A stretch of 64,000 nt of DNA, taken from assembly GCA_030747075.1 (NCBI GenBank), contig JASLLL010000001.1, forward strand, positions 1-64,000. Reading direction: 5' to 3'. The stretch is from Gemmatimonadota bacterium. GTDB lineage: Bacteria; ARS69. Positions within the stretch are counted from its first letter, which is position 1. Each line of letters starts with the position of its first letter. A program made the translations under genes and the position numbers. Of the stretch, positions 35,267 to 43,291 are shown one piece after another. The notes below the pieces were generated by a model that saw nothing but the letters and a program-made list of their open reading frames with translations, did no database searches and had not been told where the DNA came from.

Positions 35267-37428
35267 GGCGTCACCAGCACCCGGTGCGCGGTGATGTTCC
35301 CCGCGATGTCTCCCGCGTGCAGCATGATGGTGTGCTCCTCGTCCGCGGCGGCCTCGACCGTGAACTCGAACGCCTCACTCATGGAGTCCAGCATACCGTC
35401 TTCGGGAAGGAAATCCGTGTCTTCCAGTCCGTCCACTTCTCTCCGGAGAAGGTAGAGCGGAGAAAGCGCATCCTTCACGCGCCCTGTCACGCGAATGGTG
35501 TCGCCCTTGCGTCTAGCGTCCACCTTTGCGAACACGGGTGCGGTGTTGTCCACCAGGAAGGGTTCGCTCACGGCGGATGCGGTGAGCGAACCTTGCGGGT
35601 TGTCCGGTTCGTCGGAGGCGGTCACGCGAACGACATACTTGCCGTCCGGGTACATCACGCTGTGGAGAGTTCGGATGGTGCGCGTCATGCCTTCGGCCAG
35701 CAGCTTCCATCGCGTTTCGTCCACCGCGCGGTAGTGGAGTTCGTACACCAGCGAATCTCCGTTCGGGTCCCCCGAGACCCATTCCACCTGTCGAATCCCA
35801 CGGGTCCAGTGGGTGGCCGCGGGCTTTGAGGGAGAACTGTTCGACTGCGCCTTCGTGTACTCCACCGTGACCCCGCCGCGAAGACGCTGATAGAGCGGTG
35901 GCGGCGATCCGTCCGGCTCGTCGTGCAGGAAGAGATCTCCTCGCGGGTTCACCACCACGCCCGCGATGAGCGGCGATGCGTTCCGTTCGGTATAGGAGAG
36001 GCGCACCTGCCGGATCTCGGGCGCGTCGGCACCGTCGCTTCGGAGGGTCACTCTCCACTGGAGATACCGGGAAGGTTGCCGAACCGCCAGGGGGATCTCG
36101 CGGCCGCCGCCCAGTTCCACCCAGTCCGACCAAAGCGCTCCGGGTTCCCCGGTGTCACCCGCACGCGCCGAGAACTCCACGGACGAGCCGCCCGGCGTGT
36201 CTCCCGTCCAGAGGATGGTCCCCCAGTGAGCGGGAATGCTGGCGTCCAGTACTTCGGACTTGTAGATGCCTGACGAGGACGGATCGTCGGTCACCAGGTA
36301 AAGCGAAGACGGCCCGGAGGTTGCCAGGAACACGCCGCTTCCGAACGGATCCCGCGCCATCGCGGAGAACTGGCTCTCCCGCCCGGTGCCGAGCAGCGAT
36401 GCTTCCCCCGCAACTCCGGACGCGTGCACCTCATAGAGCGCGGCCGGGTCACCGGTTGCGACCAAGACCCTCCCGTCGGCCGTCTCTTCCAGATCGAAGA
36501 TGAACCCGTCCTCCGGAAACCACGCGGACGCCACTTCGCCTTCCGGGGTAATGCGGTAGAGCCCGGCGGAAGTCCGCCGCGGGGTGACCTCCGCGCGGTA
36601 GTCAAAGTCGTCCAGCGCACTCTGGGAATCGTCCGGCCCGCTTCCGTTGTCGTCGCCGGAACCGGGTGTCGCGGAAGCCCAGACCGACCCGTCCGCCGTG
36701 GCCAGGACCGCCGTCACATCCTCTTCGTCGCAGTCGATCAGCACGCGAAGATCTCCCCCGGAATCCAGACGCAAGACGAGACCCGTGCCCGATGTCCCGA
36801 ACACGAGCCGTCCTTCCGTATCGAAATCCAGACAGAGCACATGTTCTTCGCCCGGTTGGGCAATCCGCTCCGCGACCCCCGTCGCCGGATCGATTCGATA
36901 CACCGCGGCGGGCGCGCCATAAGCGGCGTAGAGCATTCCGTCCGCGCCGAACCCGAGATCCCACGGGTAGGCTTCCTCCGCATCGAACCGCCATGCGTCC
37001 GTTTCGCCCGGCCCCATGCGAAGCACGATTCCGTCCGGCGCGAACCCCGCATACACCGACCCATCCGGCCCGACGGCAATCGAGATGGCCTCCGGAGACG
37101 GTCCCGTCCGGAAAGGCGCCAGGCCGGACATGGTCAACCGGTACACCACTCCTCCGTCTCCCGTGGCCAGATAGGCGCGCTGCCCGGTCGGGTCTGCCGC
37201 GGCGTCCCAGATGTAGGGCACATCCACGCTGCCAAAGAGCCGGAGGTCGGGGGCCGGGCGGAGCGCCCCGGCCCGGGTGACCGCCACGCCTTTGGGACTT
37301 CCGTCCAGAAAGTGCTCCGCACTGTCGTAGACGATGAACTCCGTCGTCACGGCACTCGACTCGCCCGGATGCACGGCGGCCAGCAACACACCGGCCGCTG
37401 CCGCGAAGACTGCGGTTCTCCCTCTCAC
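35263..37428 (-). CDS. Exported beta-propeller/FnIII-type protein
   Basis: This encodes 721 residues from the GTG at 37428. That start makes a GTGA overlap with the upstream stop and has GGGAG five bases before it; an in-frame ATG 24 bp upstream is the alternative. A signal peptide covers about residues 1-26. Residues 45-370 show propeller-like blades (GQRAYLATGDGGVVYRLT; PDGSVYAGFAPDGIVLRMG), like NHL/SMP-30 folds. The C-terminal half has jelly-roll and FnIII-type beta domains (WSDWVELGGGREIPL; WVSGDPNGDSLVYELHYRAV). It lacks the FlgD-like tail. The function is unknown; its place in the envelope operon suggests a periplasmic or outer-surface partner. Confidence 0.7.
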   Translation of the reverse strand: MRGRTAVFAAAAGVLLAAVHPGESSAVTTEFIVYDSAEHFLDGSPKGVAVTRAGALRPAPDLRLFGSVDVPYIWDAAADPTGQRAYLATGDGGVVYRLTMSGLAPFRTGPSPEAISIAVGPDGSVYAGFAPDGIVLRMGPGETDAWRFDAEEAYPWDLGFGADGMLYAAYGAPAAVYRIDPATGVAERIAQPGEEHVLCLDFDTEGRLVFGTSGTGLVLRLDSGGDLRVLIDCDEEDVTAVLATADGSVWASATPGSGDDNGSGPDDSQSALDDFDYRAEVTPRRTSAGLYRITPEGEVASAWFPEDGFIFDLEETADGRVLVATGDPAALYEVHASGVAGEASLLGTGRESQFSAMARDPFGSGVFLATSGPSSLYLVTDDPSSSGIYKSEVLDASIPAHWGTILWTGDTPGGSSVEFSARAGDTGEPGALWSDWVELGGGREIPLAVRQPSRYLQWRVTLRSDGADAPEIRQVRLSYTERNASPLIAGVVVNPRGDLFLHDEPDGSPPPLYQRLRGGVTVEYTKAQSNSSPSKPAATHWTRGIRQVEWVSGDPNGDSLVYELHYRAVDETRWKLLAEGMTRTIRTLHSVMYPDGKYVVRVTASDEPDNPQGSLTASAVSEPFLVDNTAPVFAKVDARRKGDTIRVTGRVKDALSPLYLLRREVDGLEDTDFLPEDGMLDSMSEAFEFTVEAAADEEHTIMLHAGDIAGNITAHRVLVTP

Positions 37429-39221
37429 GGCTTCTCCCTCTTCACCCGACACGGAAGGATGTGCGCACCGAGGACCATGCCGGATTCCCCGGTGGACTGT
37501 TCAGACACCAGTTCTGCAAAGAGATGGTCTCCGCCATCGCTGCGGGATGCGCGTTGGATGACGGAACGCGCCACCCTCGGCAGACGGGGGAGTTCGCGAC
37601 CGTCCACAAGGACTCCGCTCGGCGCGCGATAGAGCGCGATGTAAACATGGTCGCCGCGGCGACGATCACGAATCCGCGTGAGCAGTTCGTCGAGATCCCG
37701 CGCGTCCCGGCTTCGCGGAGACCGCTCCGCCTCCAGTTCCTCCATGGTCGCCGCATCCGCAATGACCACGGCGTGCGCGCCGGGCCCATGATCTTCCGGA
37801 ACGGGAACCGCGAAGCGAACCGCCCTCTCTTCCCCGCGCCAGTCGCGCAGCGTATAACTCCCGCGGAGCGTCCCCCCCCGCTCGATAACCCGGCCATCCA
37901 GATGCGCACGCTCGATCGTGGAGAGGCGTGCCGGAGACTCGAACTCCACCGTCACCTCCACGCCCTTCAGCAGCACATCCTCGAACGGGTTGAGCGCGAT
38001 CCGCCGTGGCGCATCGGTCAGCGCGTCCGCCACCGCGGCAAGCGTGTACTCTCCCGCGATGAGGAACCGACTCTCGGTTTCGCGCCCGTCGTCCAGCAGA
38101 AGTCGCTGCGTGAATCGCACGGTCTCGGACTCCATCATCCCGCGCTCGGAGAGAAACGCGTTCGACGCGGCCAGCCCTACGAGGTTCGGCGTCAGGAAAC
38201 GACTCCGCGCAAGATCGAAGTGATAGGTGCGCCGCTCGCCTTCGCGGACCACCTGCATATCCAGCGAAGTCGTTCGGGGTTCGCGCCCGAGAATCCCCGA
38301 GATGCCCGAACGCCGGTCCCCCGTGAGTGTGCCGATGACCTCCCCGCCGCTTCCCATCTTGAACGAGACATTCCTGCTGGGAATGACTGCGTGAATGTAT
38401 CCGTCCACGAGCGGCATCTCGACGCGACCCAGATGCAGGAAGGGGTGCCCCCAGCCGTGGACACGACGGCCGTCGATCCAGGTGGCGGTTCCGATGGCGG
38501 AGATGTTCATGTCGCCCCCGATGAGGCGAACGCCCAGAGTCGATCCCGGGCGAAGTTCCCCGGCACCGGACGCATCCCCCGCGCTTCCGCCTTCCGTCAC
38601 GACAAACCCCCACGGCTCGAAGACGGATGCGGCGTGGAGAGCCAACCGGGGATCGCAGCCGGAAAAGACAAGCGGGGTGGCGATGGCGGTGGACGCCAGC
38701 GAGGGACCCGGCGGGCGACCTTCGAGAAAGTCCCGTCCGGAAACGGCATCACGCCGGGGCTTCTCCGGCAGGAGCGCGCCGGACTCCCCGGAGCCGGGAA
38801 CTTCCCATTCGACTTCGCCGGTCATCTGCCCGATGGGCGTAATCCCCATCAGCGGTTCCGTGATCATACCCCAGGTGGACGACACGGCCCCCAGCAGTCG
38901 TCCGTTCAGATAGACGGGGCTCCCGCTCATTCCCTGAGACACGCCAAGGCGTTCCATCCGCTCGCCGAGGCCGCGCGCGAGGATCAGGTCCTTTCCCGGG
39001 GCGACATCTCGCACAACCGAGACAATCTCGACGGAGAAGGTGTCGATCTCGGTGCCCTGAAACACGGTGCGACCGGTGGCGACAGCTCCCGGAGAGACTT
39101 CCGACAGCGGAAGGAACGCGGATCCCGCAAGAGCGCACGACGCCGCGAGAAGCGCGGGAAGAAGGGCGGTGGCCATGCCGTGACGGAACGGCCGTCCGGG
39201 CGCGCGCGGCGTGCGGATCAA
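37425..39221 (-). CDS. Exported SpoIVB/S55-peptidase-like protein
   Basis: This encodes 598 residues from a TTG start with GAGAG before it; ATG 39176 is an alternative that still keeps the signal peptide. After the export signal (about residues 16-34), the motif VSQGMSGSPVYLNGRLLGAV (S99, the presumed nucleophile) is characteristic of peptidase S55. RRVHGWGHPF (H259) fits the catalytic His motif. In B. subtilis SpoIVB the His precedes the Ser; here the order is reversed. The rest is beta-rich. Spore genes are absent, so a role in envelope protein processing or signalling is inference. It is the first gene of the seven-gene minus-strand operon. Confidence 0.75.
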   Translation of the reverse strand: MIRTPRAPGRPFRHGMATALLPALLAASCALAGSAFLPLSEVSPGAVATGRTVFQGTEIDTFSVEIVSVVRDVAPGKDLILARGLGERMERLGVSQGMSGSPVYLNGRLLGAVSSTWGMITEPLMGITPIGQMTGEVEWEVPGSGESGALLPEKPRRDAVSGRDFLEGRPPGPSLASTAIATPLVFSGCDPRLALHAASVFEPWGFVVTEGGSAGDASGAGELRPGSTLGVRLIGGDMNISAIGTATWIDGRRVHGWGHPFLHLGRVEMPLVDGYIHAVIPSRNVSFKMGSGGEVIGTLTGDRRSGISGILGREPRTTSLDMQVVREGERRTYHFDLARSRFLTPNLVGLAASNAFLSERGMMESETVRFTQRLLLDDGRETESRFLIAGEYTLAAVADALTDAPRRIALNPFEDVLLKGVEVTVEFESPARLSTIERAHLDGRVIERGGTLRGSYTLRDWRGEERAVRFAVPVPEDHGPGAHAVVIADAATMEELEAERSPRSRDARDLDELLTRIRDRRRGDHVYIALYRAPSGVLVDGRELPRLPRVARSVIQRASRSDGGDHLFAELVSEQSTGESGMVLGAHILPCRVKREKP

Positions 39222-39265
39222 GGGGCTCTCTCTTGGAAGATGTTGGGATACCGTGACTTCCGGTC

Positions 39266-39295
39266 AACCTAGCGCGGCACAAAGGAGAGTGTCAA
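39266..39295 (-). promoter_or_regulatory. Promoter of the seven-gene envelope operon
   Basis: On the minus strand, a perfect TTGACA (39295-39290), an 18-bp spacer and TAGGTT (39271-39266) are present, 45 bp before the TTG start at 39221. Its -35 box is one arm of an inverted repeat (GTCAAC-CGG-GTTGAC, 39291-39305) whose other arm is the -35 box of the divergent gene. Confidence 0.6.
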
Positions 39296-39300
39296 CCGGG

Positions 39301-39329
39301 TTGACTTCGCCGGGGGTGCAGCGAATCAT
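39301..39329 (+). promoter_or_regulatory. Promoter of the deacetylase-like gene (possibly leaderless)
   Basis: TTGACT (39301-39306), a 17-bp spacer and AATCAT (39324-39329) are present. The expected transcription start falls at about 39336, the A of the ATG. No Shine-Dalgarno lies in front of that ATG, which fits a leaderless message. Confidence 0.5.
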
Positions 39330-39335
39330 GCGCTC

Positions 39336-40649
39336 ATGGAACCGACTCGCGTCCGGGACATTCTACTGATCGCCACGGCACTTGCCGGGCCGGGATGCTG
39401 CGGAGACAGCGACGCACCCTCTTCCGTGCGCCTTCTTCCCTTCCCGCCGCCCTTCCGCGCCGCGCTGGCGATCTCCAGCGACATCGACGATACCGAAACC
39501 GTGGAGGAGTTCCTGGCCATTCAGGACTTTCTCTGCGGGAGCGGGACCACGCCGCTCGGCCCCGGACTGGGCATGGAAGTCGGGAACAGCTTCTGGTTCT
39601 TCGACGCCACCGGCGCGACAGAGGTCGCATGGTTCTCGGACGATGCCGGGACACCGTCATTGGCGGCCACGACGCTGGAGGAGTTGATCGCCGCTGGGTT
39701 TGTGGATGTGCTGCACTCGTGGGGAGACTTCAGCGAGGGCGGTTTTCGTCGGGAGTATGCGGAGCGGGGTGCGCGGGAGCTGGCCGCGATCGAACAACGA
39801 ACCGGACGGCGCATTCGCGTCTGGGTAAACCACGGCAACCCGCGGAACTCGCAGAGCGTGGGGCCTCTTCCGTCACAACTCGGCGACAATCCGGAGTCGA
39901 GCGCGCACCACACGGACCTCCTGCGGGAGTGCGGCATCCGCTTCACGCACAAGTGGGAGGTCACGAGAACGGTCGGTCAGGACGCCGGACGAAGCGTGGG
40001 CGACTTTCTGCGCGCATGCGTGTCACAGGCCTGGTGGGCAGCCCGGAAACTCTGCGGTCGATTGCCGCGCGGAACGCGTCGTCCGTTCGCGGACAATGTA
40101 CTCCTTCACGCGGAAACGCTCGACGACGGCACGAGGTGGTTGTCGTTCAGACGGTACATCGGGCGGCGGCGCGGGATCTCGACCGGCGGCGCGGGGGTCG
40201 CGGAGCTCATCGCCCCGGAGATCCTGGACGACCTCACCGAGCGCGGGGGCGTCATGATCGTCTACACGCACCTCGGCGACAACGACGGCCCGCCGCGCTA
40301 CCTTCCGCCGGAAACCGTGCGAGCACTGCGTGGACTCGCCCGGAGAGCGCACGCGGGGGAGATACTCGTGGCGACGACTGCGCGAATCCTCGCCTGGACG
40401 GCTTCGAGGAACTTCCTTCGCTGGAGTGTGCGCGAAGATGCCGCGAGGACGGTGATCGAGATCGCGGGCTTCGACGATCCCGCTACGGGATTCCGGCAAC
40501 CCGATCCGGGAGAACTCGACGGGATCACCTTCGCGGTGAAAGATCCGTCACGCACGCGGATCACCGTATGCGGACAGGATGCGAAAGGTGTGGTCCGCAC
40601 GAAGAGTACGGTCGGCTTCCCGTGGGCCGCGCTGGAGTATCCGCGCTAG
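39336..40649 (+). CDS. Polysaccharide-deacetylase-like exported protein
   Basis: This encodes 437 residues. The N-terminus is hydrophobic and ends in a Cys pair (LAGPGCCGD), a possible lipobox. AALAISSDIDDTETVEEF resembles the first motif of NodB-type deacetylases (the D-D metal/base motif). WVNHGNPRNSQS and SAHHTDLLRECGI could supply the His ligands, and VMIVYTHLGDNDGPP fits a late-barrel motif. The family match is loose and the spacing unusual, so the assignment is tentative. It is divergent from the envelope operon, and its stop overlaps the stop of a convergent secreted-protein gene by 4 bp. Confidence 0.6.
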   Translation: MEPTRVRDILLIATALAGPGCCGDSDAPSSVRLLPFPPPFRAALAISSDIDDTETVEEFLAIQDFLCGSGTTPLGPGLGMEVGNSFWFFDATGATEVAWFSDDAGTPSLAATTLEELIAAGFVDVLHSWGDFSEGGFRREYAERGARELAAIEQRTGRRIRVWVNHGNPRNSQSVGPLPSQLGDNPESSAHHTDLLRECGIRFTHKWEVTRTVGQDAGRSVGDFLRACVSQAWWAARKLCGRLPRGTRRPFADNVLLHAETLDDGTRWLSFRRYIGRRRGISTGGAGVAELIAPEILDDLTERGGVMIVYTHLGDNDGPPRYLPPETVRALRGLARRAHAGEILVATTARILAWTASRNFLRWSVREDAARTVIEIAGFDDPATGFRQPDPGELDGITFAVKDPSRTRITVCGQDAKGVVRTKSTVGFPWAALEYPR

Positions 40650-42193
40650 GGGATTCGGACGACCTTGCGGGTCTCGGTTGCGCCGTCTCTCAGCAGGCGC
40701 AGGAAGTAGCTTCCGGCAGCCGAAGGCCGCCCGGAGTCGTCGCGGCCGTCCCAGACGAAGGGGTGGTTCCCCGCCGCGAACACCCCCGACGCCAGAGTAC
40801 GAACGCGCTGCCCGGCCGCGTTGTGGACCCTCAGTTCGATCTTCGCGGGGGCTCGAATGGAGACTTCCACACGAGTGCTCGCGGAAAACGGGCTGGGCCT
40901 CGCAAGCCCGAGTGCGGCGTCCCCGGGGGGAAGCGAAGCGCTTTCGACGCCCGTGGCGACCGGTTCTGAGAATCCGGCCGCATAGACCTCCCGGTTCCCG
41001 TCCCGCGTGTCGGTCCAGACGCACTCCATGCCTCGCGCGGGGTCCGGTTGGCTCCACTTGTGCCAGGAAGCAAGCGTCGGCACCGAGGAGAACGCCCCCG
41101 CTCCACCGGGGGAAACCTCCACCGGCAGGTCCGGGGTTCCCGGGTCCAGATAGAGAACGGTCGATTCCCCATTCGGGCGATCGTCTTCTTCCCACGCGAC
41201 CACCATGTGCGGACACCAGGTGTACCCGAAGATGTACGGGACCCAAGTGTACACGGTGGCGACGGTCGGGTGGCGCGAAACGCTCGGCGTTGTCACGAGC
41301 GGCGACGGACTCCCCCACCAGCCGGAATCCCCCACGATCATGAAGATGTCGCGCGTGGATGCCCGGTCATCTTCCCAGGCGACGCCCGTGCGGAGGAAGA
41401 TGGCATCCGTGCAGGTGTTCCATTTCATCCATGCGGACGGGTGGCGCGAATCACCGGAGTCATGGGTGAGACGCGTCTCGGCCATCCAGTTCATCCCGTC
41501 GAAGATCCGCGCGTAGATCTCGCGGTTGCCGTCGCGATCATCCTCCCATGCAACCAGCACGGCATCCCCCGCGCCCGTCCATGAACCGGGGGACGCGACC
41601 GACGCATACGCGGACACGCCCTCCGACACGGACACGCGCGTTCGCGCTCCCCAGCTGCCGTCTGTCTCCCACAACGCGTGGTAGATCTCGCGGTTGCCGT
41701 CGGAGGTCTCCTCCCAGACGAGATTCCCTGCAGGCTGGTCGAGGGCAGGACGGGCGGACTCGTGTGCATCGCAGGTGAGACAAGTGTCGGGCGACCACGC
41801 GCTTCCCGGCAGGCGACGGGTCGCGTAGATTTCCCGACGCCCCGAGCGGTCATCCTCCCAGACGACGCGCACCTCCCCCGACTCCGTACACCCCACCGCC
41901 GGGTGGCGCGATGCCCCCGGGTCGGTGGTGAGTCGCTCCACCGCGCTCCAGGCCCCGCCGGTTCGCTCCCGGTAGAGGATCTCCGCGTTTCCGTGCCGGT
42001 CGTCGCTCCATACCACCAGAAGCGAGTCCCGCGAAGACCACGCGTTGCGGCCGCCGTCCACTTCCGTGTCGGAGTATCCCGGATCGTTGGTGACGCGCAC
42101 CGGAGGGTCGAACACCGCCGCGGGTGCCGCAATGGCCCCCAGCATCGACACGATTGCAAGGAGTCCGTAGAGGGGTCGTTCGTGATGCTTCAT
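40646..42193 (-). CDS. Secreted BNR/sialidase-like repeat protein with FlgD-type tail
   Basis: This encodes 515 residues. A signal peptide covers residues 1-26. Residues 30-370 hold about six repeats of the form VxWEDDRxGNREIYAR, spaced 50-60 residues apart, giving a beta-propeller like those with BNR/Asp-box repeats. No sialidase catalytic Arg triad or Glu can be assigned. Residues about 430-515 are the FlgD-like sorting tail (LRVHNAAGQRVRTLASGVFA, WDGRDDSGRPSAAGSYFLRL, ending KVVRIP). It is likely a surface-exposed binding protein. Its stop overlaps the convergent deacetylase-like gene by 4 bp. The next minus-strand gene upstream stops 17 bp before its start, so the two may be co-transcribed. 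Confidence 0.78.
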   Translation of the reverse strand: MKHHERPLYGLLAIVSMLGAIAAPAAVFDPPVRVTNDPGYSDTEVDGGRNAWSSRDSLLVVWSDDRHGNAEILYRERTGGAWSAVERLTTDPGASRHPAVGCTESGEVRVVWEDDRSGRREIYATRRLPGSAWSPDTCLTCDAHESARPALDQPAGNLVWEETSDGNREIYHALWETDGSWGARTRVSVSEGVSAYASVASPGSWTGAGDAVLVAWEDDRDGNREIYARIFDGMNWMAETRLTHDSGDSRHPSAWMKWNTCTDAIFLRTGVAWEDDRASTRDIFMIVGDSGWWGSPSPLVTTPSVSRHPTVATVYTWVPYIFGYTWCPHMVVAWEEDDRPNGESTVLYLDPGTPDLPVEVSPGGAGAFSSVPTLASWHKWSQPDPARGMECVWTDTRDGNREVYAAGFSEPVATGVESASLPPGDAALGLARPSPFSASTRVEVSIRAPAKIELRVHNAAGQRVRTLASGVFAAGNHPFVWDGRDDSGRPSAAGSYFLRLLRDGATETRKVVRIP

Positions 42194-42210
42194 CTGGGGT
42201 GTCTCCGTCT

Positions 42211-43020
42211 CTAGTCCAGCCCGCGCTCCTTCAGGTCGTCCTCGTCCCAGCCGAGATGGTGGCCGATCTCGTGAAGAACGGTGGTGCGGATCTCGTTCTC
42301 CAGGGTTTCGCGATCGGTCGCAAAGCGTTCCAGATTGTTCTGGAAGAGGTGGATTGTGTTGGGAAGCGTTCCCGTGTCGGACACGGACTGATCGACAAGG
42401 CTCGTTCCCTGAAAAAGCCCGAGTATCTGCGGATCAAGCGGGGGGGCATCCAGCGTGAGGAGATCATCCGGAGGAATGGGCTGTACGAAAAGCGAGGTGT
42501 TCTCCATGACCTTGAGAACTTCGGGGTCCAGACCCGCGACGACTTCCTCCGCCACCTGAAGGAACTCCTCTTCGGACATTTCGTACGGCTCCGGGAACAC
42601 CTCCGGATCGAGACGCCGTGCCTGGGCGAAGGCGACCACCGCCAGCGAGTCATCACCCGCACGCTCCGCAAGAAGGCCGCGAAGCTGGTGGGCGTCGGCC
42701 AGTTCCGGATCCGCCTCCAGGGCAGCCACGAGCTGCTCTCCGCACTCCGCAAACTTCCCCGCTCGGAAGAGCGCCCACCCCAGCGCGGAGTGGCCTTCCG
42801 CCCACTCTTCGGTGCCCTCCACCGCGCGACGGAGTTCCGCTTCGGCAGCCACCACCTCTCCACAGTCGAGCAGCGCGATCCCGAGCAGATAGCGGAGTTC
42901 CGGATCGTCCTCGCTTTCGTTCAGTGCGCCCAGTGCGGCAGCCGCTGCCTCCCCGGAGCGGCCCGCCGTCAGGAGCGCCCAGATCTCGTCCCAGAGAGTC
43001 GCACTGCGGTTGGCCACCAT
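42211..43020 (-). CDS. TPR protein fused to a minimal zincin metallopeptidase domain
   Basis: This encodes 269 residues from the ATG at 43020, which has GGAGGT six bases before it; longer readings add a low-complexity Arg-rich lead. Residues 5-140 are TPR-like helical repeats (ELRYLLGIALLDCGEVVAAE; GHSALGWALFRAGKFAECGE). Residues 155-269 match the small zincin family (DUF1025/MpnZ-like), with LFQNNLERFATDRETLENEI and the zinc motif HEIGHHLGWDEDDL (HEIGH at 250-254). The family usually stands alone at about 115-130 residues, so the TPR fusion is notable. It appears cytosolic, with no signal peptide. Substrate and function are unknown. Confidence 0.8.
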   Translation of the reverse strand: MVANRSATLWDEIWALLTAGRSGEAAAAALGALNESEDDPELRYLLGIALLDCGEVVAAEAELRRAVEGTEEWAEGHSALGWALFRAGKFAECGEQLVAALEADPELADAHQLRGLLAERAGDDSLAVVAFAQARRLDPEVFPEPYEMSEEEFLQVAEEVVAGLDPEVLKVMENTSLFVQPIPPDDLLTLDAPPLDPQILGLFQGTSLVDQSVSDTGTLPNTIHLFQNNLERFATDRETLENEIRTTVLHEIGHHLGWDEDDLKERGLD

Positions 43021-43065
43021 CACGCACCTCCGTCCTCGACGGCCGTCCCCGCCGGATGTGTTCCG

Positions 43066-43071
43066 ATTGTA
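43066..43071 (-). promoter_or_regulatory. Putative extended -10 for the TPR-zincin gene
   Basis: On the minus strand TGCTACAAT, an extended -10 form, lies about 46 bp before the ATG at 43020. The -35 region is not convincing. Confidence 0.4.
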
Positions 43072-43111
43072 GCATTTCGGGCCGTCGCAAAGGGAAACCG
43101 ACCGCCCCCGC

Positions 43112-43291
43112 TTACTTGTCCGCGACATCCTCGTACTTTAGCGAGTCACGCCCGTCGAGCTTGCTGAATCGAAAAGCCGGCTTCGGCCCCTTCTTGAGTG
43201 TGCCCTTTGCCGCGCCGTCTTCGGGTGTACGAACGCCGTCTTCTCTCTCTTCGGGAACTTCCTGTCGGGAGTGCTTCTCTTTCTCGGTCAT
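43112..43291 (-). CDS. 59-residue peptide coupled to the radical SAM gene (candidate RiPP precursor)
   Basis: This short gene has its ATG (43291) overlapping the radical SAM stop by 4 bp (ATGA), with GGAG six bases upstream, and it ends with TAA at 43112. The N-terminal 35 residues are very rich in Glu/Lys/Arg/Asp and look like a soluble leader (MTEKEKHSRQEVPEE). The C-terminal part is short and more aromatic: KPAFRFSKLDGRDSLKYED, with F40, F42 and Y53. There is no Cys or Trp. No known family is recognised. Because the preceding enzyme has a PqqD-like peptide-binding domain, I infer that this may be its peptide substrate. It could equally be an unrelated small cytosolic protein. Confidence 0.65.
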   Translation of the reverse strand: MTEKEKHSRQEVPEEREDGVRTPEDGAAKGTLKKGPKPAFRFSKLDGRDSLKYEDVADK

